The notes beneath the pieces were generated by a model. The model was not told the origin of the DNA and ran no database searches. It was given only the letters and a program-made list of their open reading frames with translations. The translations under genes and the position numbers were made by a program. A stretch of DNA of 64,000 nucleotides, taken from NCBI RefSeq assembly GCF_000968055.1, contig NC_022538.1:558001-622000 (forward strand). Reading direction: 5' to 3'. Source of the stretch: Alteracholeplasma palmae J233 (GTDB taxonomy: Bacteria > Bacillota_I > Bacilli_A > Acholeplasmatales > Acholeplasmataceae). Below, piece by piece: positions 44,427-53,600 of this stretch (within the stretch, counting starts at the first letter, position 1; each line of letters starts with the position of its first letter).

Positions 44427-45296
44427 ATGTCAAAGTTTAGAATAATAACAGATTCAACTACTGATCTACCACATGATTTAGCAGAAGAATTACAATTAGA
44501 GGTATTACCTTTAAAATTTTATTTAAATAATAAAGAATATAAAAATTACTTAGATAATAGAGAATTAGACCCAAAAGTATTTTATAAAGAAGTTTTAAAT
44601 GGGGCTCAACCAACAACATCACAAGTAAACGCAGATGAGTTTAAAGATAAAATGGAACCCTTCTTAAAAAATGGTGAAGATCTTTTAGTTTTAGCTTTCT
44701 CAAGTGCACTATCTGGTACATACAATAGTGCTAGAATTGCTTGTGATGAATTAAAAGAACTTTATCCTGAAAGAAAAATTATGTTGATTGATACAAAGTC
44801 AGCATCACTAGGTGAAGGTTTAATTGTTACTCTAGCAGCACGAAAAAGACTTGAAGGAAAAACAATTGAAGAAACATATGACTATGTCTTAGAAACTCTT
44901 CCTAATATATGTCACTGGTTTACCGTAGATGATATTAAGCATTTAAGACGCGGAGGAAGAATTTCAGCTGTAAGTTCATTTGTGGCCCAAACATTAAACA
45001 TCAAACCAGTATTATATACCGATAACGAAGGAAGATTAATTCCAAGAACTAAATCTATCGGTAGAAAAAAAGCGCTTAAAACACTAGTTGAAAAAATGGA
45101 AGAAAGAGCACTTAAAGGACCTCAAACAGTCTATATTGGTCATGGGGATTCTATAGAAGATGTTAATTACTTAGTAGACTTAATCAAAGAAAAATTTGAG
45201 ATTAAAGAATTAGTTATTAATACAATAGGACCTGTTGTAGGTTCACATACTGGACAAGGCGTTATTGCATTATTCTTCTTAGGAGAATATCGTTAA
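44427..45296 (+). CDS. DegV family (fatty-acid-binding, FakB-like) protein
   Basis: 289 aa. Seen: IITDSTTDLP at the N-terminus (Thr/Ser/Asp fatty-acid carboxylate site), FSSALSGTYNSAR near 92-104, IDTKSASLGEG and the C-terminal IGPVVGSHTGQGVI with the conserved His-Thr-Gly. FakB proteins present fatty acids to the kinase FakA for phospholipid synthesis; no fakA is in the window. AAGGAG precedes the ATG. Shares one base with the next gene. Confidence 0.9.
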   Translation: MSKFRIITDSTTDLPHDLAEELQLEVLPLKFYLNNKEYKNYLDNRELDPKVFYKEVLNGAQPTTSQVNADEFKDKMEPFLKNGEDLLVLAFSSALSGTYNSARIACDELKELYPERKIMLIDTKSASLGEGLIVTLAARKRLEGKTIEETYDYVLETLPNICHWFTVDDIKHLRRGGRISAVSSFVAQTLNIKPVLYTDNEGRLIPRTKSIGRKKALKTLVEKMEERALKGPQTVYIGHGDSIEDVNYLVDLIKEKFEIKELVINTIGPVVGSHTGQGVIALFFLGEYR

Positions 45297-46024
45297 TGAA
45301 AGAACGAGATTATAAAATTGCTTTATTAATAGATGCTGATAATATTTCAGCAAGCTATCTTGATATTATTATGAATGAAGCAAACAAACATGGGAAAATA
45401 ACTTATACAAGAATTTATGGAGACTGGTCAGAAGAAAGATTAAAAGCATGGAAAGAACATGCTAATAAATATAGTTTAACCTATGTTCAACAATATGCTA
45501 ATCTTTCTAATAAAGGTAATGTGTCAGATTTTACTTTAGTAATAGATGCTATGGATATTTTATATAGCAATAAAGCAGATGCTTTTTGTATTGTATCTTC
45601 TGATTCAGACTTTACGAAACTTGTCATTAGATTAAAAGAAGACAACATGTATGTAATTGGAATGGGAGAATCTAAAACCCCTGAGGTTTTAGTTAACTCA
45701 TTTGAAAGATTTTATTATCTTGACAAGATTTCTGGTGAACAACAAAAAACTAACAAAAATAACAATGGACATTCTCAAATAACAGACAAAGAAACAATCA
45801 TTAATTCTTTAAAAGAAATTATTAAAGAAAATGAAGAAGAAAATGGTTGGGCTTATTGGAGCTTAGTAGCAGATCAACTACGAAAAAAATACCCAGGGTT
45901 TGATCCTATTAACTATGGAGAAAGAATGAAGGCTCTAACTTTCTTTAAAAGAATAGAGTTATTTGAAGTAAGTAACAAAGAAAAAGTTGCATATATTAGA
46001 ATTAGACCTAAAAATAAAAAATAA
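45296..46024 (+). CDS. NYN-domain (PIN-like RNase) protein with C-terminal OST-HTH/LOTUS domain
   Basis: 242 aa, LabA/YacP-like. Seen: catalytic Asp cluster LLIDADNIS near 9-17, DFTLVIDAMD near 78-87 and CIVSSDSDFTKL near 97-108, i.e. the metal site of NYN nucleases; after a linker the C-terminal ~75 residues (about 165-240) form a winged-helix OST-HTH-like domain that probably binds RNA. Translationally linked to degV by a one-base overlap. Predicted role in RNA turnover (family knowledge). Confidence 0.88.
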   Translation: MKERDYKIALLIDADNISASYLDIIMNEANKHGKITYTRIYGDWSEERLKAWKEHANKYSLTYVQQYANLSNKGNVSDFTLVIDAMDILYSNKADAFCIVSSDSDFTKLVIRLKEDNMYVIGMGESKTPEVLVNSFERFYYLDKISGEQQKTNKNNNGHSQITDKETIINSLKEIIKENEEENGWAYWSLVADQLRKKYPGFDPINYGERMKALTFFKRIELFEVSNKEKVAYIRIRPKNKK

Positions 46025-46037
46025 TTTTTTAGTACTA

Positions 46038-46046
46038 TGGTATAAT
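46038..46046 (+). promoter_or_regulatory. extended -10 promoter of the Wzz-like gene
   Basis: TGGTATAAT, 34 nt before the ATG. Confidence 0.65.
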
Positions 46047-46080
46047 ATAGGCAATTATTAATGAAGATTGGGGTAAAAAC

Positions 46081-47289
46081 ATGGAAAATAACGAAACACA
46101 AGAAATAAGTCTATTAGAAATATGGAATAGACTATGGAAAAATAAATATTTAATTATTATCTTAACATTAGCAATCACTATTATTGGCGTTGGAACACTG
46201 TATTTTTTAAATAAAGATACCGGAGTAGCAACTTCATCACTAGAATTCAAATTTTTAAATATTGAACAAGCACAGTATCCTGATAAAACACCATTTAATT
46301 TTAGAGATATCATCAGTAAAGAAAGTTTAGAGAAAGCTAAATATTCAGATGATGAATTTAAAGATTTAGATGTAGATGCATTATCAAAAGATGAACGTAC
46401 TAGTATCGCTAGAAATGAAGTTCTAAACAAACAAAATGAAGTTATACAAGTTCTTTATGAAATTAAATTACCTGTTAAGTATTTTAAAAATAACAAAGAA
46501 TTAGTAAAAGATTATATTATTGCTTTAAGCAACCAAGTTATTAAAAGAGCATCAGATGCTAATAATAGTTTAAAAGTAGTTAACAACTTAGACTCACAAA
46601 TTATTGAAAATGCAGATTATCTCGATATGATTGATTTGATTAAAAGTCAATATAGTGTTCTAACTAATAATTACGCAAGTTTCGAGGCAAAATTTGGAGA
46701 TGTTGTGATGAATGGTTCAAACATAGCGGAATTACAAGCAGAATTAATAAATTGGTATACAATAACAGTTAAAATTGATGATTTAAAAACAAGATTAATT
46801 GATGGAAGATATAGCAAGGATCCAGAATATAAAAAAACTGAATTGAAAAGAGTTAATTTTGAAATTGCACAACTCCAAGCTGAAAGAAAACTATTATCTG
46901 AAATGGTTAAAGAGTCTGGTTTGACAGAATCAGAAGCAATAGGAAGAGAAATAGTAGAACTTAAAAATGCTATTGTTTATTTAGAAATGTTAAAAGAATA
47001 TTATAACGATGAAGATAAACCAGCTGTAGCAGGTCAAACGGACTTTGATAGAGAAATTACATCTTATATTGAACAATTAGAAAAATACACACTTGAGTAT
47101 GATCAATTCAACAAATCTGTTCTTGATATTAATACAAGTGTTTATTATACAATGGGTACTAAGATACTTACAGTTAAGAAACAATACAATATGGTATTAA
47201 TGTCAATTGTTGTTCTTTTCCTAGGTGGTGCAGTGAGTGTTGGGGCTGCTTTAGTTAAAGAAGCTGTATTAAATAAAAAAGAAAACTAA
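46081..47289 (+). CDS. Wzz-like (polysaccharide co-polymerase) membrane protein
   Basis: 402 aa. Seen: short cytoplasmic N-terminus with EISLLEIWNRLWKNKYLI, typical of Wzz/chain-length regulators, TM1 about 24-44, a long extracytoplasmic helical region (about 90-345) with heptads, TM2 about 362-385 with a short tail. No tyrosine kinase domain. Usual partners (flippase, polymerase, glycosyltransferases) are absent here; the neighbours are a DegV/NYN pair and the giant beta-helix protein. Might determine chain length of a glycan made elsewhere or have been recruited to the surface protein's export (inference). Confidence 0.75.
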   Translation: MENNETQEISLLEIWNRLWKNKYLIIILTLAITIIGVGTLYFLNKDTGVATSSLEFKFLNIEQAQYPDKTPFNFRDIISKESLEKAKYSDDEFKDLDVDALSKDERTSIARNEVLNKQNEVIQVLYEIKLPVKYFKNNKELVKDYIIALSNQVIKRASDANNSLKVVNNLDSQIIENADYLDMIDLIKSQYSVLTNNYASFEAKFGDVVMNGSNIAELQAELINWYTITVKIDDLKTRLIDGRYSKDPEYKKTELKRVNFEIAQLQAERKLLSEMVKESGLTESEAIGREIVELKNAIVYLEMLKEYYNDEDKPAVAGQTDFDREITSYIEQLEKYTLEYDQFNKSVLDINTSVYYTMGTKILTVKKQYNMVLMSIVVLFLGGAVSVGAALVKEAVLNKKEN

Positions 47290-47305
47290 AAATAAATTTT
47301 AAAAA

Positions 47306-47336
47306 GGGTTCTAGTTTAAAAACTAGAACTTTTTTA
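47306..47336 (+). terminator. intrinsic terminator after the Wzz-like gene
   Basis: GTTCTAGTTT (47308-47317) and AAACTAGAAC (47320-47329), perfect 10-bp stem, then six T. Confidence 0.92.
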
Positions 47337-47484
47337 ATTTTTATAGAGGAAAAATATAATCTTTATAGGTTAAGAGTAACTTTTATATAAGGTTGTTAAT
47401 ATATAATGTAAATTTCTTTTTTTTTACAAACCGGACACATGTCTTGTAATGTGAAAAAATTGCGTAAATATTGCATGAAAACGT

Positions 47485-47513
47485 TTGACTTTATAAAAAA
47501 TATTCACTATAAT
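47485..47513 (+). promoter_or_regulatory. strong promoter of the giant surface protein gene
   Basis: TTGACT at 47485-47490, 17-nt spacer, consensus TATAAT at 47508-47513. The leader of ~90 nt (47520-47608) holds two small quasi-palindromes, TAAGACACCTTTCTTA near 47549 and ATAAGACAATATCTTAT near 47567, then AGGAGGAG. The remaining part of the 318-nt gap (47338-47484) shows nothing recognisable. Confidence 0.8.
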
Positions 47514-47608
47514 CATCTTAAAGATAGAACAAGACGAATAAAGGTTTAAGACACCTTTCTTACACCATAAGACAATATCTTATAAATATCTAAATTTTAG
47601 GAGGAGTA

Positions 47609-50600
47609 ATGAAAGGGTTAATCAAAATATCGTCTTTTTTTGTTGGTGTTTTGGCGATAGCTGGTATCGTTTTTTGGATCATCAGTTCACAAAATAAAAC
47701 AAAAGAATATACTGTACGATTCGAGTCAGAAAAAGTTTTAGTTGAAAGTAAAAAAGTTAAAAAAGGTGAAAAACTAGAGGAGCCAACAAAACCTAATAGA
47801 ACAGGTTATGATTTTGATGGCTGGTGGAAAGAACCTACATATATAAGTGAGTGGAAATTTACTATTGATACTGTAGAAAGTGATATAACGCTCTATGCGA
47901 AATGGGAACCAACGGTTAACGAAACTGTAACAATTACTTTCAATACCGACGGTGCTCCTGAAATAGCACCATTAATTATTGACAAAGGGACTAAAGCAGA
48001 ATTGCCAACCCCTAAAAAAGAAGGATACACATTTACAGGTTGGCATATTGGAAATGTTAGATTTGATTCTACTAAACCAGTTGATAATAACATTACATTA
48101 ACTGCAAAATGGGAAGTAATCACTCCAGAAACTAAATCATATAAAGTAGTATTTAACTATGATAATAATACTCCTAACTTAGAAGTAGAAATTTTAGAAA
48201 ATGGAATCATCACAAAACCAGCAAATCCAACAAAAGAAGGATATGTTTTTTCAGCTTGGTATGTAGATAATACAGAATACAATTTTAATAGCCCAGTAAC
48301 AAAGGATATTACAGTTACTGCAAGATGGATTAAAGAACATACGGTAACTTTCACTGTTGATGGAACAACTTACAATACTGTTAAAGTAACTGATAATAAT
48401 AAAGTTCTAGTGCCAACCAATAATCCAGTTAAAGAAGGATTTATATTCAAAGAATGGCACAACAGTAATGGAGAACTATTTAATTTTGAAAGTACTATAA
48501 CAGAAGATACTGAAATAGTTGCGTATTTTGAAGAAAAAGAAGCTAATGCTAATTACTATACTGTTACATTTAATTCAAATAGTGGGCAATCTGTTGCTAG
48601 TCAAGAATTAAAAGAAGATCAATTAGTTAAAGAACCAGGTAAACTTACAAAAGAAGGGTATAATTTCTTAGGATGGTTCCTAGGAGAAACTAAATACAGT
48701 TTTGATACTCCTATTAAAAGCAATTTAGAATTAGTAGCAAAATGGGAAATACATACATTTAAAGTGGCTATTGATTATGATTATGATGGGTTAACTGAAA
48801 ATAAAACAGTAGACTGGAATACAAAAATTCAATTAGACAATCCTACTAGAGAAAGTCATGATTTTGTTGAATGGCAATTAGATGGACAAACTTTTGATAA
48901 AGAAACATTAATAACAAAAGATATTGCTCTAAAAGCTATATGGAAAATAAAGACATATGAAGTAACCATAAACCCAAATAACGGTAGTGATGTTACTACA
49001 CAAACAATTAATTGGGGAGAAAGACCACAATTATTGGGAAAAGAAGATTTAAGTAAAGAAGGATATGTTTTTTATGCATGGTATGCTGGAAGTATAAGAG
49101 ATAATGAAAATTTATTAGTTAAACAAAATCTTGAATTCAAACTAAAGTGGGCAAAAGCTGCAGCAACAGCTGAAGGATTAAAAGATGCATTAACTAAAAT
49201 TGAAGCTGATGTTCCAATTTTAATTACTGCACCAATTACACTTACAGAACCATTACAACTTCCTGCAGGTGCACTTTTAGATGGTGGAGGACAAACAATT
49301 TCGTTTGCTCCAATACAAGAACCAGTAAGATTCAGATCTAATGCAATGCTATTAAATGCAGTAAGAATGAATACTAAAACCGGATTAGTCATTGAAAATA
49401 GTGATAGTCAATTAGTTCATACTAAAATTGCAGGAGCAACCGGTTTTGGTATTACAGTTAAAAATGCTGAAAATGTTTTAATTGAAGATGTTGAAATCTT
49501 AGATTCTGAACAAGGAGCTATTTTAATTACGGGTTCAACAGTTACAATTAAAGATGTAACGATGACTAATAATTTTAAAAATATTATTGTAGAAGAAGGA
49601 AATAAGAACCCAAGAGTAACGACTCAAGGATCTTTAATAACTAATAACACTCAAGCATTGATTATTATTGAACAAGAAGTTGAAAATATAGAAAATTGGT
49701 TTGATACTAACCTAGTAGCTATAAGAATGGAAAATGAGACTAGAGTTCAACTAGTAGAAGAGCTTAATGAAACCTTAGGACAAGCATATACATTTAGAAA
49801 TGGTATCAACACTATTGTAAAAGATTATAAAACATTGATTGATAATGTAACTATAGATAACATTACGTTATTAGATGACATTAATTTAACAGAACAAATC
49901 ATCATTAGAAGAGCACTAACTTTAGATGGTAATAACAAAACAGTGACACTAGATAATAGAAGTGGCTGGGATGCACAATATCTAATACAAGTTTATAATG
50001 CTACAGATGTAGTTATTAAAAACATCAGATTACAAGGTGGAGATGCTGGATTATTAGTTAATGCCTCTGAAGTAAAAGTTGAAAACATTACTTTAGATAA
50101 CCATGAATTTGGTGGCATTGAAGTATCTAAAGGAGAAAAACCAACTCATACCCCTGCTTTAGAAGTGAATGGATTAACACATACAAATATTAATGAAACC
50201 TTACCAATTATTTGGATAGATAATTTATCTACAATTGGTGACTATTCAGTAATAGTTGATGGATTAAAAGAATACAAACATCCTAAAAAAGATCAACAAT
50301 GGTATGTATTGGAAAGTTACGATACAGAAGCACCAGAGTTAGAAACAAATACTATAGTAAACCAAGATGGTAAAATAATCATCACAATTAAAGCTAATGA
50401 TGAAAATCTACATTCATTAGAAATAGATCACAATTTTGAAGGAATCTTACCAGAATTCACAGTATACGCAAGTGAATCAAATCCTTATGGAACAGATGCC
50501 CTTAGAAATGAATTTGAAAAACAAGGTGTAGAAGTAGTATTTGAATCAGGTAAATGGACAATCATAATTGATGGAAGTTCATATGAAAAACTAATAAAAA

Positions 50601-53600
50601 ATGCGAATTCAGAATTTATTGTACATTTTGTAATAGCTGATAAGAATGGAAATAAATTTGGATCAATGAGCCCAACTACAAATGAAAATACAATAAAAGT
50701 TTCATTATCTGAAGTTGGGGTAGAAACTGAAGAAGAATTAAGATTAGCAATAACAAATCCAAATATTACTGCAATTAATTTAGTAAATGATATTGAATTA
50801 AAAACGAGCTTAGTAGTAACAAGACCAGTAGTAATTAATGGTAATGGAAATGTCCTAAGCTTACCAACAAACACTGAATGGGTTAAAGGAAGCTATGTAA
50901 TTCAAGCATTTAAAACGACAGGTGTAGTTATTAAAAATATTACATTAGCTGGGGGAAATGCAGGATTACTAGTAAATGGATCAGAAGTAACCGTAGAAAA
51001 TGTTAAAGTTACTAATAATAGTTTTGGTGGAATAGAAGTATCTAAAGGTAAAAATGTAGAATCGACACCAATCTTAACTGTAAATGGATTAACATATGTA
51101 ACAACTAATAACTTACCAGTAATCTGGGTAGATCAAGTATCAACAATAGATGAATATGAAGTAAATGTTGAAGAACTTTCATCATACAAACCAGTAGGAA
51201 AAGATCAAGTATGGTATGTAGAAGCATCAAGAGTACCAATGACTGTTAAAGAAAATATTGAAGCAGCACTTGATTATAAATATGAAGGATATCAATATAC
51301 AGGAACATTTAAGTTAAATGGAACTGAAATACTAGCAACTTATGCTGGAATAGTAGAATCTAAATCAGTTATGAATGATTTAGCAAGATACTTAGGAGCA
51401 TTATATAGAGTTGATGGAAGCATAGTAAAAGAAATTACATTTAATGGTATTAAATATACATGGAATAATGAAGGAAAATTAAGTGGAAGTAACTGGATGA
51501 ACGGTGAAACAACTTTAGTATCAGCAGTTACAACCCAATTCTTAGTAAATCCAACTCAACTAAGTTATGATTTTATTTTAAGTGATGGAGAAAATACAGA
51601 AACGTTAACATTAACAATTGATGAAGCAACGAGAGTTAGTGTTGAAGTCAAAGATGAACTAGGGTTAAGAATAGCTTTAGGAAACTTTAGAGTAGCAGAA
51701 ATAATCTTAACAAAAGGATTTGAATTATCACAAAGCCTAGTAGTAACAAGACCAGTAGTAATTAATGGTAATGGAAATGTCCTAAGCTTACCAACAAACA
51801 CTGAATGGGTTAAAGGAAGCTATGTAATTCAAGCATTTAAAACGACAGGTGTAGTTATTAAAAATATTACATTAGCTGGAGGAAATGCAGGGTTACTAGT
51901 TAACGGATCAGAAGTAACAGTAGAAAATGTTGAAGTTACAAATAACAGTTTTGGTGGAATTGAAGTATCTAAAGGTAAAAATGTAACATCAACACCAAAA
52001 TTAACAGTTAATGGATTAACATATGAAACAACTAATAACTTACCAGTAATCTGGGTAGATAAAGTATCATCAATAGGTGCATATGAAGTAATAACAAACC
52101 TTGAATCATACGAACCAAACGGAAAAGACCAAGTGTGGTTTGTATCAGAAGGTAAAGGCGCATTAAACTTAGAAGATACAATCGAAGCAGCATATGGATA
52201 TAAATATGAAAAATATACATATAACGGAAAACTAAATAAAGAAACACTTGAAGTAACATATACATTAAACATGGATGAAAAATATTATGTATTAATGATG
52301 AATGACTTTGCAAGATACATGGGAGCATTATATAGAGTTGAAAGAAGTTCAGTAAAAGGAATAATCTATGATGGAGTAACATATACATGGAACGAATCAA
52401 GAGGATTAAAAGGAAGTAACTGGATGAATGGAGATAAGACATTAGTAGAAGTCTTAGTAGCTAAATATAAAGAAAACCCAACAAAAGAAATAACAGTAAG
52501 TCTAATAGGAAAAGAAACAAAAGAAATAACATTTAAACTAGATATAGTAGCAAACGTAAGTGATGAAACAGGTTTAAGATTAGCAGTAAAAAATCCAGGA
52601 GTAAGAGAAATAATCTTAACAAAAGGATTTGAATTAAAAGCAAGCCTAGTATTAGAAAGACCAATAGTAATTAACGGTAATGGAAATACATTAAGTCGCC
52701 CAATAAGAACTGATTGGGTAGAAAGAAACTATGTAATTCAAGCATATAACACAACGGGTGTAGTCATTAAAAATATTACATTAGCTGGAGGAAATGCAGG
52801 ATTACTAGTAAACGGATCAGAAGTAACCGTAGAAAATGTTAAAGTTACTAATAATAGTTTTGGTGGAATTGAAGTATCTAAGGGAGAAAATGTAACATCA
52901 ACACCAAAATTAACAGTTAATGGATTAACATATGTAACAACTAATAACTTACCAGTAATCTGGGTAGATAAATTAGCTAAAGGTGAATACGAAGTAAGAG
53001 TTGATGGATTGAAAGAATATAATCATCCAACAAAAAATCAAGTATGGTATGTAGTAGAAAATTACGATACAGAAGCACCAGAGTTAGAAACAAAAACTAT
53101 GGTAAATGAAAATGGAACAATCGTAATAACAATTAAAGCTAATGATGAAAATCTACATTCACTAGAAATAGATCACAATTTTGAAAAATTAGGACTACCA
53201 GAATTCACAGTATACGCAAGTGAATCAAATCCTTATGGAACAGATGCCCTTAGAAATCAATTTGAAAGTTATGGAGTAACGGTAATATTCAAAGATGGAC
53301 AATGGACAATCACTCTAGATGGTGCAGCATATAAGACACTAATAACAAAAGAGCCAAAAGAATTTGTTGTATATTTCGTTATAGCTGATAAGAATGGAAA
53401 TAAATTTGGATCAATGAGCCCAACTACAAATGAAAATACAATAAGAGTTTCATTATCTGAAGTTGGAGTAGAAAACGAAGAAGAATTAAGATTAGCAATA
53501 ACAAATACAAAAGTAAAAGTAATTAATATTTTAAATGATATTAAATTAGAAACAAGTTTAGTCTTAGAAAGACCAGTAGTAATTAATGGTAATGAAAATA

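Noticed and set aside
47520-47608. Riboswitch in the leader of the giant gene
   Set aside because: Only two short quasi-palindromes; no GACGCAAA or other aptamer signature and no terminator before the start codon.
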